From Pseudevernia furfuracea (taxonomy: Eukaryota > Ascomycota > Lecanoromycetes > Lecanorales > Parmeliaceae), in the NCBI GenBank assembly GCA_022315425.1, contig JAIUPT010000017.1, positions 248,001-312,000 on the forward strand: a stretch of DNA of 64,000 bases, written 5' to 3'. Shown here in pieces: positions 33,421-45,958 of the stretch. The notes below the pieces were generated by a model, which searched no databases, had not been told where the DNA came from, and was given only the letters and a program-made list of their open reading frames with translations. The position numbers and the translations under genes were made by a program. Numbering within the stretch: the first letter of the stretch is position 1; every line of letters begins with the position of its first letter.

Positions 33421-34782
33421 ATGGCCGACGAAATCTCATACCAACTCGCCCACATCAATCAATCCCGGGTGCCATCACTCATCACTTCAGGCGCCATATG
33501 TCTCTCCGCAGCTTATATCGCTGTCGTTCTGCGACTCATTTCCAGACGACTTGTCCACGCCCGATTCGAAGCCGACGATTGGTGCATAGTCTTAGGGCTG
33601 GTATGCTGCCACCATGATACTGGAATTGAGTGTTTGGATATAGCTAATCATAGCCACAAATTGTTAGATATTCACCAGTGTGTTCACCATCAATATTTTT
33701 GTGCTCATTCACTTTGGTCTTGGTCGCCATGCAGTCCTTATAGAGCGGCCTATCGTATTTACAAAGGTGTATATTCAATCGGATCTCTCTACTCTCTCCA
33801 TCTACAACAAAGTCTGACTGTCTTGGCCCGCTCTAAGTTAGTTGTTGCGGACCAAATAGTCTACAACCCAGCGGTGGTGGCAATTAAAAGCTCCATTCTC
33901 CTCCTCTATCGACGCCTTTTCCCTGGGCGGCATTTTCACATCGTCCTATGGTGTATCGGCGGCTTCGTCCTGTCATACAGCTTTGCGCAGTCGGTGGTGG
34001 AAGTTTTTGAGTGTTCTCCAGTCAACTCGCTCTGGAATCCCCAAGTCAAGGGGAAGTGCATCAATCTAAGCGCTGAGCTTGTCGCCTCTTCCGTCCTCAA
34101 CGTTGTCACTGACGTCTTTATCCTGGTCCTACCGCTGCCCATTCTGTGGCGCTTACAGATATCAATGGAGCGGAAACTTCAACTTATCGGCATCTTCTCG
34201 CTTGGAGGATTGTAAGTTGTTACTGTCACCAGCAATTCGTGGCACATAGCGTGGCTGATAGCGAGGTGTGGTAGCGTCTGTGTTGTCAGCATCATTCGAG
34301 CGCCTCAAGTACGGGCTGTTTCGCTCACTGACCCGTCGTGGTCTGACGTGAATGGCGTTGTGTGGTCTATAGTCGAACTCAACATCGGCATTGTCAGCGC
34401 GTGCCTACCTACACTTCGTCCAATCTTCAGCTACATGTTCCAAGGGCATCGTCAAATGATCCCAAAAATGAAGAACAGCGAGACTTCTCGCGAAAGCCCT
34501 GGCATCAGACTTCGAGGTTTCAACAAGTCCTCAACAGGAGAAGGTTATGGGGAGCTTAGGGCGTCACCGGATCTAAGAGGACTTGCTCATCCAGATACGT
34601 CCAGGAATCACGAAAGCGATTGGGATGTCTATTCCCCTCGAGAGGCGTATGATCGAAGCAAGAGTGGCGGGACGTCCAAATCTGGGCTGGATGAGACCCT
34701 CAAATCAACTCCTCGCGCGATCAGGATAACTACAGAGTTCGATGTGCGCAATGTCACAAACAAGGATTTTATACAACCTTAG
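33421..34782 (+). CDS. Rhodopsin-domain (PF20684-like) integral membrane protein
   Basis: Four exons, 33421-33600, 33668-33766, 33838-34211 and 34275-34782, encode 386 residues. The order of features is standard for this fungal family: an N-terminal helix, FEADDWCIVLGL, a second helix read through the first intron (VFTINIFVLIHFGLGRHA), YNPAVVAIKSSILLLYRRLFP, a helix before ECSPVNSLWNP, a Cys-containing KGKCIN loop, VLNVVTDVFILVLPLPILWRLQ, GIFSLGGFVCVVSIIRAP, and the helix VVWSIVELNIGIVSACLPTLRP, followed by a ~110-residue polar cytosolic tail. Frame continuity at all three junctions supports the model. Function of the family is unproven; members are frequent beside secondary-metabolite genes. 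It is a diverged paralogue of the broken gene at 12713-13881. Confidence 0.88.
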
Positions 34783-36078
34783 TTAGCTCTCCTTAGCCAG
34801 TTCGATTCTGATTCATCAAGGGCTTCGACGGGCTTCCCTCCTTTCCCCTGCTTCATTCTCGCCTATTCGACACATGAGGATAAGCATACTGTTGTAATTC
34901 ATTCAGCCATCCCCTTATCTTGTCAAATATAGAGAGCCTCTTTAGAGATCGACCTGAATCGATCTGTCTGATCTATTTCGATACTTTAAGAAAAGCATAC
35001 AGAGAGCCTCGTTACCACCAAAATCCAGGGTACTGATTCTGTGACAAATCCAATTCCAGCAAGTCCGTGTTCGAGCCCGTTTTCTTTGCGGGAGCTGACT
35101 TGCGTCCGTTATTAACAGATCCGTCGCTAGCCGATCCGCCATAAGCAAACGAGGGTTGCGGTGGGCGTGCATGCATACCTTAGTGATTAATCATCTAGCC
35201 TATCGCAACTGACGCAGCGTCGATAAAGTGCGCTTTTCAGACTCCCTGCAGACGCACCGTAAATATACAGATGGGTCGAGATACATACCGACCGCATAAA
35301 AAATATTTGGGGCACTTGCTCCTTTCAGTACAGCTTGCGAGCCAGGTGACCCACTGGGTTAATCCGTCACATCTTTCGATAACCTTAGTGCCCGTACATT
35401 TCGACAATCAGCACTAAGGTAGCAGCTCAATGTATGCATCTCGCCATTCTTATGCGGATCGGTTCCTCCGCAATCCGCATTTAACAATTTCCCGTCAATC
35501 GTCCTTAAGTAAAGAGAGAATCTAGGTGCAGGAGGCTTGACGTTGAGAATAGCATCAAATGCTTTAATGGATACCGTACAGACACACACACACAGACACA
35601 CAGAGGCGGTAAGGAAAAGTTGAATTCCTTGGCAAAAACCAAATTTCCCCGCCTCGCCCGCACTCACCTGCCTAACGAATACTTCAAGGCTTGATTCAGC
35701 ACTGATCGACAACCTGCCCTTAGACGTATCGACTATCGAATGACAGAATATGCACCTTATCTGGTCCCATAACCACTACGCTACCCCTCGGTACTCTACT
35801 CTATTCGACTTTGCTCCATGCCTGGCAAGATCCAGCCGCGAGGATTTGCAATGGCAGCCTGAGCCATGGTGGAGATGTCGCATCTACCACATCTTGCTGC
35901 GCTATCTCGACTTAGGGCCATCCTTGCCAAAGATAATGATACTCAAAGTATCATAGGGAAAGAATAATCATTATATCTGCTCACTGGGATATGGTCCATC
36001 CAATGCCGCTGATATTCGACGTCACAATACAGCCAGCCAGAGTAATGACTCAGCGGTGTGTGACGACCATGACCATCA
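34783..36078. other. Intergenic, no convincing gene
   Basis: About 1.3 kb between convergent genes. A 117-codon minus frame (35359-35712) runs through a short CA-rich microsatellite (near 35580-35603) and shows no conserved pattern; I do not call it. No tRNA or other RNA gene recognised. Confidence 0.45.
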
Positions 36079-37229
36079 TCAATCAATGCCACACTCCTCT
36101 GCCACACGCCTGAAGACGTTGTAGTCTCTGAAAAGTGGAAGAAGATATAAGGACATCATCCACAAGCTCCAGAACTTCCATGTCAACCTGTCCGCTACCG
36201 CATCTCTCCACAGAAACAAGCGTGCTATGACTAGACAGCCTAGCATCACAGGTGCGATATAGCCCCAAATATCCAGCATCCAGTACGCAGGGCTCACCAC
36301 TGACCATATCCCCACCGGTACCGCAATAGTCCACCGAGCCATGGTGTCCCCGAGCATCAGCGGCGCGGTACTCCTCCCTCTTGCACGGTCGCCTTCCTGG
36401 TCTTTCAAGTCTTGCACCTGCAATGTTGAGAATATCACAGCACCAATCATGGCCACCCACTTGTAGCCAGCATCATTAAGCGCACACAACGTGTTGCCGC
36501 AGGCAACTCTCGTAGCACCGGCGCTGTAGGCTGGATGAGCAAAACCGTTGATCAGATTGCGGATAAGGTAGTTCTCGTCTGCGCCGCCCAAGTCATTGTA
36601 GATCCAGGTGAGGGCTATAAGGATCAAGGTTTCTTCCGTCCCCCCCAGATAGATGGTGCCAATCACAACCGCCGGAATGCTGACCATGAGCAGCCGGCGG
36701 GTCTGGGTATGCGTGATACGGCCTGAGGGAAGAGGACGTGAGGGTTTGTTGAGACTGTCCTCCACGATTGAATCCGGAAGTCGTTGGTTAGCAAGGGTGA
36801 ACAAGAGGGTGTTGAGCCACGTCCAGGTTACGGTGTGTGCGATACGGGCGAGTATTGACACCAGTCGAGGATTTGGGTTCGTGGTTGCAGCGGGCCCGGA
36901 GAGGGCACTGAAAATTCCAAAAGCTGTCTCTGGAATGACGAAAGTTTTGATGTCACTATGGGTGAAGAGCCAGAGAGTTGTCAGGAAATAGAAGAGTCTT
37001 GACTTCCATGTGCATATCGTGCGTGGTGTTTCTTTCTATGAATTTCCAATCAGCCTTGAGCGCTTCGATATAATTGAAAGCCTTTTCTCAGATATGAAAA
37101 AAACAGAGGACGACTGCGGAAAAAATGGGCCTTCAGGTACGTGACCCTCAACGATACCTTGCTTGTAGGTGGATGGCTTTTCTGCTCCAGGCTCCGACTT
37201 TCTGATGCTAAATCCTGAGAGGCGCCCAT
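36079..37229 (-). CDS. UbiA-type membrane prenyltransferase / terpene cyclase
   Basis: Two exons, 37229-37158 and 37035-36079, give 342 residues; the first exon was found by extending upstream through FLTTLWLFTHSDIKTFVIP, which precedes the obvious frame and is typical of fungal UbiA proteins. The intron is 122 nt (GTATCG...CATAG, branch GCTGAT). Seven to nine hydrophobic helices are visible. The first Asp-rich motif is N107-x4-D112-x4-D117 with ED followed by LNKPSRPLPSGRI; the second is D233-x2-D236-x3-D240 (QDLKDQEGD). Both would bind Mg-diphosphate. Fungal proteins of this form include Fma-TC, the membrane beta-trans-bergamotene cyclase of fumagillin biosynthesis, while other UbiA proteins prenylate aromatics. 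No polyketide synthase lies nearby, which favours a terpene cyclase role, but this is inference. It sits in the ER or another endomembrane. Confidence 0.87.
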
Positions 37230-38002
37230 AGTAGTCTGGTTGTTCTTAAAATCGGAAACCTTGTGAAGAGGAATTGTTCGGAAAAGATAGCAAATTGAGT
37301 CTCCAGCAGAGTCTTCAAGGAGTAAAATAGGCCACACTTGTCTATGGATTCTCTGTCAAGCTAGTATTTGCTGTTCACTTGAAATAAACCGTATCAGCCA
37401 TGAGGTATTTATGAATCAAAAATGGTTCGTAGGAAATTAACGACGAGGCTATATCGAGATAGCGAACTTTCTCAACGGTCTTTGAACGCAAGTAGAGTAC
37501 CTCTCTCCCAAATCCAAATGAGTGGTCTGTGGGGATGGAAAAGTGGAGAATGTCGAAGCATATCAGCGAGATCCTTCTCACGGGAGTCTTTTGTACGGTT
37601 ACGTGCATAACTTTTCTTCAGTCGCAGCATCGCAGCTATTTCCTGTTCGGGCAGTCGGGCTTGCGTGCTTGCGTGCATGCCGGAGGGAATTTAATCCAAC
37701 GCCTGCCGTAAGGCCGATAGTAGTTCTTTCTGCATCCTTACAGATTGCGTTATCGAACTTTGAGTTGCAGCTTACACTCTGCTTCAAGGTCCGAGCGGTC
37801 TCACTGTGTCACTCAGACGCCATCTGCACGCCGAATCCCCAGTGGGCCGTGGGCATAATGCTATCAAAGACGAAAGGGTCACGTGAGATTCATTCACTGA
37901 TCAAATACAGATGCAGAAAATATATGTGAGACTTTGAAGTTGCTACTCAGCGCACTGCTACGGTTTGCCCATCACCCTAGATGAGCGGATCTCGGAACCC
38001 AG
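37230..38002. other. Spacer between UbiA gene start and BVMO gene end
   Basis: About 770 bp including the UbiA promoter and the 3' end of the monooxygenase gene. Several overlapping 60-135-codon frames on both strands look like shadows of unconstrained sequence; none resembles a family. Confidence 0.45.
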
Positions 38003-39881
38003 TCACACCTTCGACCCCAAATGTGTACCGTCTTTGGTAACCACCACCGGTTCGTCACTTTGGACAGGTGTCATAATCCTGTTCATCGCCTTGACGCGCT
38101 TCGCGTTACTCAGAAAAGACGAATCATCGCCATTTCGAAGATAATAGCTCAAATCGCCCCCCGGAAGTACTTCAGTCAGACTGAACCCATTTCCAAGCCA
38201 TGCAAACCTATTACCGTGGTATCTAATATGCCAATCATCAGCTCGAATTTCTGACATTGCTTCCAGGAAATGCAAGGTACTGCCAGGCCACAGCGCACTG
38301 TTTCTACCGCTGGCACTGCCCTTCCTGAACCACGACTGGCTGTCTTGGTCCCATACCGTACGCTTCATGAAGCGGTCTAGGTGAGCACAGAAATCTTCCA
38401 CGGCTTCGGCTTTTGGATGGAAAGAGGCGATATTTTCAGTCTGCCACCGGTTGCAAAACTTCAACATATAGTCAGCTTGACATTCTGCCTGCAGTATTAG
38501 CGAGGTGTGACGCCCAAGGCCAGATTATCAATTTGACACTGACCAATGGCAGGGAAAAGAGACCCATTTGCTACAGGACTATTCGGTCCAGTGAACATCA
38601 TGTAATTTGGAAATCCCGATGCCGCGATACTCAAGTAGCCTTTTGCTTCCGCGGCCCATTCGTGCTGCAGACTCCTCCCTTGAAGTCCGATTATGGGAAA
38701 TCGAGGCCTATAGGAAGTATCAAACCCAGTAGCGCATATCAGTATATCCACTGAGACCTCTCTTCCACCGACCACAATCCCCTTTTCCGTAACACTCTCG
38801 CAGCCGCCAAACAGAATTTCCACATTGGCGGCGCCTAGAGCCTCGAGATAACCACGGCCTGGCGTGAGTCTACGGGCACCAATGCCATAGCGAGGGATGA
38901 GCCTGTCGTCTAAGTGGGGCAAATTCAATCTTTGCTTCATCTGTATGGTTACGGCAGCGCGCATTGCAGCTTGAAGAGGACTGTCCGCGAAGACAAAAGG
39001 AAAGAGGCCATTGATACCATTCTCAATGCTCTTCCTTAGCCTCAGCAGATCATTGGGCTCGACCACGGAGTCCTGATTCTGGTCTTTGCTATACGTGTCT
39101 TGATCTGGTCCGAAGGGAGGAGAAATCCAGGTCGGGGTGCGTATTACGGTGGCGACCTTTTTGGCAATCAGCTGTACTGCTGGAAGAATCTGTACAGCAG
39201 AAGAGCTTGATGTTCTCGTTAGCACTTCTCATACGAAGTCGAAAGACAACCAACGTACCCATTTCCGATCAAGCCAACGCACTTATCAGCCAAATCGACT
39301 TGACCATCCCAACTTGCACTATGCAGCAATGGACCTTTGAAGCGAGCCAAATCAGGTATGTCCGGCCAGCGCCACGCGTTGAGATAGCCGCATGCATTTA
39401 TGAGAATATCACAGGAGTCGCGAATAGCATTGCCAGAAGCTAGGTCCTCAACCTGCACTTCCCATCTCGCCACTTCATCGGCCCACTGCGCACCAACGAC
39501 CCTGTGTCTCAACCGGCAGTATTTCCCCAATCCATGCTTGGTCCTGAAGGCCTCAAAGTACTCGCGAGTCTCCGCGGCCGTAGCATAGACGCTGGAGAAG
39601 TCCCCCTTGGGCTCAAAAGTGTAGGTATAATTCACGCTGGGGAAGTCACATCGACATCCCGGATAGGTGTTCTCGAACCATGTCCCGGACACCTCGGCGT
39701 TTTTCTCGTAGATGGTGAGGGAGAAATTGGTGAAAGATCTTTGTAGCTTGTATGCGAAGCACAAGCCAGAAGGACCCGCACCGATACAAATGATGCGCAT
39801 CTTTCGTTCGGTGTGTATCGCCGCTTGCGGCGGCTCGTGATCTCCGTTCTCCATGCTACCCTTGTCGCTTTGAGGTTGCAT
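38003..39881 (-). CDS. Baeyer-Villiger-type flavin monooxygenase
   Basis: Three exons, 39881-39259, 39205-38544 and 38484-38003, give 588 residues. I start at the Met of MQPQSDKG because the ~58 residues upstream in the same frame look non-coding; the FAD Rossmann motif IGAGPSG is then at 33-39. Next comes GTWFENTYPGCRCDFPSVNYTYTF, the usual region after the first nucleotide site, and the NADPH site GLIGNGSSAVQ, which is completed exactly across intron 1 (branch GCTAAC, acceptor AAG). ATGFDT is the conserved C-terminal motif. These enzymes insert oxygen next to ketones or hydroxylate; fungal cluster members act on terpenoids, steroids and polyketides. Divergent from the P450 gene. Whether it performs Baeyer-Villiger chemistry or hydroxylation cannot be told from sequence. 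Confidence 0.9.
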
Positions 39882-40549
39882 TTTGGCAGACCACACGCGA
39901 ATTGATTCACCAATATATAGTACGGTGGAAAAAGGAAAAGGGTAGTCATTTGATAGTACATTTGGAAATAGCCAAAACATTTTGCTGCGCCCCAGTCCCC
40001 CGTCACATGCATGACCGCTCCTACTCAACTCACGCGGAAAGCCTCTAACCCGCAAATGCTCCAGCCAAAGTAACTACCGGTAAGGAAAGGGGGAAGGGGG
40101 TTGCTGCTATCCTGCATGATATGTTACATCATGCTGCGTACAGTATGTGCATGATCCTACGTCGGCATCGGTAATGTCTTCACACCCTCGTCTTGACACA
40201 TGCATGAGAAACTCCGTATTTGCATGATCTCGGTCCAGGACCGAAGATAAGAGTCATGTTCATCGGAGCTTACTGTTTTGAAAAACAAGCACGTATCAAA
40301 TTACAACACTAACGTGAAATGGCAATGATTGCGATCGGCTACCTATTCCCCACCTACCTTACCTATTAACATGGGGGCTGATCCTGATTTTGACACATAC
40401 AAATTTCGTCGCTCTAGACCGAAACACTGCTACTTCTCATGATTTCTCTAGCTCATTTAAGCTCCAATGCGATATTTGTGTTGCTATAGATTCGCGAGAC
40501 CAATAGTCTAATACAAGACGGACCCAAATCTACTTGAGACCAACATATC
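39882..40549. promoter_or_regulatory. Divergent promoter between BVMO and P450 genes
   Basis: 668 bp separating two outward-facing tailoring genes, consistent with co-expression. No specific binding site could be supported. Confidence 0.45.
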
Positions 40550-42446
40550 ATGAATGAGTCATTTTTCTCCGAGTGGTGCTGCGGGGCGTTGGCCCAGCCT
40601 GTCGCAGTTTTTGTCGTTCTTGTGATTGGAGTATTGCTATACGTATGTCGATCCCTGATCTCGGAGGAATATGGGTATCTAACTCTCGCAAAATCAGTGT
40701 TTCCTGGCTGCCCTGTATCGATTGACACTTCATCCTCTTGCAAAATATCCTGGCCCAATCCTAGGTAGAATCACGGACTGGTACTCAGTCTGGCACATAT
40801 GGAAAGGAGACCAGCATCTCAATCTTTACCGAATCCACCAGATCCACGGTAGGCTCCAATTTTTCGAAACAAAAAGTCAAAAGGTTCGAGACTGATGTGC
40901 GGGGCAGGTAATGTGGTCAGATACGGTCCCAACCGAATCTCTGTAAACACTGTTAGCGGGCTGCAGAAAGCCCACGGGCCCAAAGCAAACACACAGAAGT
41001 CTCAGGACTTCTACAACGTCTTTCGTCATTTTTTCGGTAGCGACAGCACACTAACAACCATCGACGCAGCATCGCATGGCAGAAAGAGACGCTTTTTATC
41101 ACAGGCACTATCGGGCAAAATGGTCAAAGCAATGGAGAATCACATCTTGAAGCATGTCAAGACTTTCTGTGGTTGCATGGAAAACAAACCTGAGACTTCG
41201 GATCAAAGCCCTACAGGTGGCGATGGGTGGGGCCATGCAGTCGATATCAGTACATGGACCAGTCGGCTTACGTTCGATGTCATGGGGGATGTCGCTTTCG
41301 GACGTACTTTCGAAGTGTTAAAGGACAGTACCAATCGGTATATTCTTGATATTCTTCCATACGGTGTTCATGGTCTTTACCTCGTAAGCGGCGCCCTCGT
41401 ACTACTTCTGAGAAATGGAGCCCACGAGACCTAACGATCCATTTTGGGCATAGGTCGGTCACATGCCAGGGCTGCTCAAGTTGAGTCTTGATAAGGTCTT
41501 CTTCCGGTCTCTGGTGGAAGGAACGCATCAGTACGAGGCTTTCAGCAAAGCCCAACTTGATGCACGCATGAAACAAGGTACAGCTTACGAGACAAGAGAT
41601 ATCTTTGCATCGCTTTTAGAAGCCAGGACCGAAACAGGAGAAGCCCTTACACACTCGGAGTTGGTGAGTGAGAGCAGTCTATTGATTATAGCTGGTAAGT
41701 TCGATGACCCCTAGGTCACCACTATTTCATCAACCGTGCCTGTTCTCACACGTCTCATAGGCGCGGACAGTATAGCCACGGCCCTCGCTGCCACCTTCTT
41801 TTATCTCGTCCATTATCCTGCTACTCTTACCAAACTCAACAACGAGATTCGCACTGCTTTTTCCAGTCTCGAAAACATTTGCTTGGGGCCTTCTCTGTCA
41901 TCGTGCCGATATCTCACTGCGGTCCTTGACGAAGCAATGCGCCTTTCACCTAGTGTAGGAGGCCTCATGCCACGTGAGGTTCTTCCCGGTGGCCTGGAAA
42001 TCGAAGGACACAATTTCCCTCCCGGCACAGTGATTGGCACCCCTCACTATGCGATTCATCACAACGACACTTATTACCCTGAGCCTTTTACCTTCAACCC
42101 TTCGCGATGGATCGAGGCCAGCGATACGACAGATGCAAGCGTTCAGCTAGCCCAGTCGGCTTTCTGTCCCTTCAGTATAGGTCCCAGGGGCTGCGTGGGG
42201 AAGACGATGGCATATGCAGAAATGAAGATACTCTTGGCAAGAATGACATGGTTGTATGATATGCGGCTGAGTGAAGGTTCCACGCTGGGAGAGGGCAATC
42301 CAGCGCTGGGTCTTGGTAGGGCTAGGAAGGACGAATTCCAGCTCTACGACTGGTTTGCAGCTAGGGTAAATGGGCCAATGGTAGAGTTTAAACGTCGTCA
42401 GGAGTCTTTTTCTTCGGACGAAAACAGCATAAGAGAGAATTCTTAA
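40550..42446 (+). CDS. Cytochrome P450 monooxygenase
   Basis: Five exons, 40550-40642, 40698-40848, 40908-41383, 41454-41694 and 41761-42446, encode 548 residues. An N-terminal membrane anchor (VAVFVVLVIGVLLY, continued after intron 1 by CFLAALYRLTLHPLAKYPGP, the usual hinge and proline-rich stretch) indicates ER attachment. The I-helix has AGADSIAT, the ExxR is EAMR, the meander region is FNPSRW, and the heme loop is FSIGPRGCVG with Cys as thiolate ligand. All four junctions keep frame, and intron 1 is supported by the recovery of YRLTLHPLAKYPGP. It resembles the fungal secondary-metabolite P450s of the CYP65/CYP58-like type; I do not assign a family. With the divergent BVMO it forms the oxidative half of the presumed terpenoid cluster. 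Confidence 0.92.
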
Positions 42447-43140
42447 TCAGTCTCAGTTACAAGCAAGCCCGTGCTTGAGATACGCGAGGTGTTTAACGAA
42501 ATCAAGACCAAGTTCTACGAGTCAGAAGAAAACACCGCGTCATGGGAGAATGACGATAGAGCTCGTATATAAGCGACGTGGGTTATTATGCTGAGAAAGG
42601 CGATAGGGTCGATTCGTCAGCAAGGGGTTTAAACTAGTTCTAAAAGATCGCACCAGTCGCGGGGATGTGAGGCCCTCTAGGCCTTATATGATAGCGAGTA
42701 CGATGATGGCTAGATTAGACAATATGATTACTTCATTAATGAAGTCTTATTCTTCGTGGATATCCCCAGATCTGACGATAACGAGCTTCCTTGTTATTCT
42801 GTACGCCGTGCGAAGACGGGAGAAGCCCTTATTATACGAATAGCCTCATCAGGCGACGCGACGACAAGATCTTTTTGGTGAATTTTGCTCTGAGGAGCGG
42901 AGAGGTAGCGACAGCGACATCGAGTCTTTACTAGTAACGATTACACTGTAAATCCAGTGTGAAGGCCGCTCAGTCACTCTCAGCTATCTTGCTTCGTGCA
43001 ATCGTGCTAAAGATAACCTTTTTAGCGCTGGCTAAAGAAACTGTTGTCCATGTCCCATGATAGATGTCAGAGCTCTTCACCAAAGCAACCTGCGCCGTCT
43101 AAATGTAATATGTTCGACACTTCTTGTCATGCAAAGCACC
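42447..43140. other. 3' flank of the P450, no gene seen
   Basis: Balanced composition but no conserved frame. After ~43140 a stretch rich in GAACTA/TAGTTC words (some inverted, about 43150-43300) leads into the AT desert. Confidence 0.4.
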
Positions 43141-45930
43141 CGATGATTCGAATCATTTAATCGAACTTATTAGTTCTAATGATTCAAAGACTAATTAGTT
43201 CACTATTTTTTGAACTAGTTCGAGTGTTCGAACGAACTAATATGAATCAATCTAAGCACATAAACGGACGATCTAAACTATTAGTTCGAATGATATATAC
43301 AATAAAATAGTGATAGTGTATTTAGTAGTATATATCTGAGTATAATAGACGTATTTTTAATATCAAACGAAGAAACTTACTCGTCTCTTCTCACACTTAT
43401 TATATTATTAATCTTAACTTATTATTATATTATTATAACGTTTAATAACGATAGTCTGAAGATATAAGACGTCTTTAATACTTAAAAGACTTTATTTATA
43501 ATCGCTATTATAAGATCTACAATCTTATTCTTTATGTTAATTAAGAATATATAAAATATAATCACTCGAAGACTTATAATATTAATAGTCTCTTAAAAAC
43601 GATTTACTTTTAAACGTTTTACTTCTCGAGTCTTAAACGATTATTTAATACTGTCACGGTTCTAGTCCATGACGACTGACTTACCTGCTTGCTTGCTGTG
43701 TTATACTCTAGGCTGGTCGACTAGCCCCAGCCCTACGAGTTATATCCGTTAACTCCGCAGTGAAGCATTACTTTGATACGCACAAAGCACTTCTTGTAAT
43801 TACTCTACATAGTTAATATTCTATTCATACATGACACCACATCGCTAGTCCAGCTCTATGTTAAGTCTCTGACAAATACTTATCGATATATCTACGCTGC
43901 GCAATAAGGCGAGATAAGACGAGATTTTAAATATCGCATCTCGTCTCGACGTTGAGACAAGATTTGATTAAGATGAGACGAAGTGAGATAATTTATTTTT
44001 AACGAAATAACGAGATTATCTTAATATCTCGATAAATTTTAAATACTCTAAGCGACTTATTTAAAATTTTAATATTGCGTATGAAAGCAGAGCAAAATAG
44101 ATCGCAAAATACGATACGTTAATTGAAATTAAAATACGACGTTAAGTTACTTAAAAAGATGATTAGAAAGATACGCGAGATAATGTTTAAAGAGTCGTTA
44201 CGAAGATAACGACTCTAAATTAATCTAATCGATTTCGAGTTAATTTAATTAAGAGACTTGACGAGATAACGAGATAATCTCGAATAAATCGACGCTAAGA
44301 CGAGATAAGATAAGATTTTTAGAAAATTCGAAAACTCGCTTCGATATCTCATCTCGAATTCGATTTAACACGAAATCTCGTCGAGACGTCTCGCTTCGTT
44401 ACGTAGCGTAGATATATCTATCAATATCTTAAAACTCTTCGAAGACTTCGAGTACGAAATAAAAGACGTATTTGAAATATTAGTCTTAAAGTCTAACAAA
44501 ATATTAGTCTTAGAGTCTAACGTAAGCGTCTTTTAAATAAAGATTAAGAGAGTACGAAAATAAATCTTTTATATCTACGAGTACATTATTAAACGAGACG
44601 ATTAATACGTCTATAATAAATATTTAAAAGCTTATATTATTAATAATAAAAAAGAGATAATCTCTCGATATTTGGAAATAAATTATAATATTAGTTCTTA
44701 GACTAATAATATAGTTATATAAAAATATATATATATTATTATTATTATTAATATAGTTTTACTTCGTAATATTAAAATTAATTTAAAGTCGAAAAAAAGA
44801 GACGAGAGAATATTATATATTATAATCTCGATAAGGTTATCTTAAAGTTCTTAAATCTTTAATAAAATATTCTAATAAATATCTTATTTAAATAAGTTAG
44901 AGATTCTTATTTTCGAATTCTTATAGAATATATTAATTCTATTATTAATCGTATACTTTTAAACTTCGACAATACTATTAAAATCTATATCGAAGATCTT
45001 TTTAAGAAGAGAAAGTAACGACTACGTTATATAATAGTTATAGCTTTATTAGATATTTATATTTTATATAATATTTAAAAAAATAAGATAAAATTAAGTT
45101 AAAAAATCTTATATTTATATATATAGTTAATAACTAATTCTCTTATATTACGCTTTTTAATTAGACTCGCTTTATTAGCTCGATAGATCTCTCGAGCGCT
45201 CTTATTAAAAATTTATATATATAATTCTTATATTTTAAATAATTTTTTACTTTTCTATTACTTTTTTAAAAAAAAAATTGATTATAAAAACTTATTTACG
45301 TTATTTAGAGAATTAATTTTTTTTTAGAATCGATCTTAAACTTATTAACGAATTCTAAGTTAAAGTTTAAGAGACTCGAAGTAAATTTCTTAACGAATAT
45401 GCGACTTCGAAAAAATTTATGCGTATTAGTCTTATATTTGAAATAACTTTTTACTTTTCTATTACATTTTTGATATATTTTTTTTAATTATAAAGACTTA
45501 TTTACGCTATTTAGAAAATTAAGAATTCTTAGAATTAATCTTATAGTTATTAATAAATTATAAATTAAAGATTTTTAGCTTTAAGAAACTAAATATTTAA
45601 TATATAGTTTAATAGTAAATTTCTTTTATATAGTAATAAAATAATAAAACAATTAAATTTATAAATTTATAAATTATAGAATTCGAGTTCGAGCTGGGTC
45701 AAAATATATATATATATATATTTAAATTAAATTGTAAATTATAGTAAAAAAAAAAGTAAAAAAAATTCTAGTTGAGTGTTAATAAATTTTAATATTTTTT
45801 AAAAGAGTTTTTTACTTTTTTTTATAACTTAAGTCTTAAATTAATTTAGATTAATTTTAATATCGTATTACGAATTTAATTCGTAAGTCTATATTTATAG
45901 ATATATAACTAAGTAAATCTATTAAGACAC
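43141..45930. repeat. RIP-mutated AT-rich desert
   Basis: Strong CpA/TpG depletion. Includes the complete TACGCT element 43893-44410, and at ~45070-45420 another copy of the repeat that carries TTAGACTCGCTTTATTA. The end (45895-45935) resembles a mutated LTR fragment (CTAAGTAAATCTATTAAGAC). Confidence 0.8.
43893..44410 (+). mobile_element. TACGCT-family element with perfect 8-bp target duplication
   Basis: 518 bp from TACGCTGCGCAATAAG to CGTTACGTAGCGTA, flanked on both sides by GATATATC (43885-43892 and 44411-44418). The 8-bp duplication with inverted termini fits a non-autonomous hAT-like DNA transposon. Confidence 0.8.
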
Positions 45931-45958
45931 GTCCCTCTCCTCCTTAACCTTCCCAGCT

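Noticed and set aside
35359..35712. 117-codon minus frame
   Set aside because: Crosses a CA-rich microsatellite and shows no conserved residues or partner exons.
37422..37929. Overlapping 60-135-codon frames between UbiA and BVMO genes
   Set aside because: Several frames on both strands are open at once, typical of unconstrained balanced-composition DNA; no motif seen.
42447..43140. Possible transposase fragment after the P450
   Set aside because: Weakly protein-like in places but with stops in all frames and no recognisable motif.
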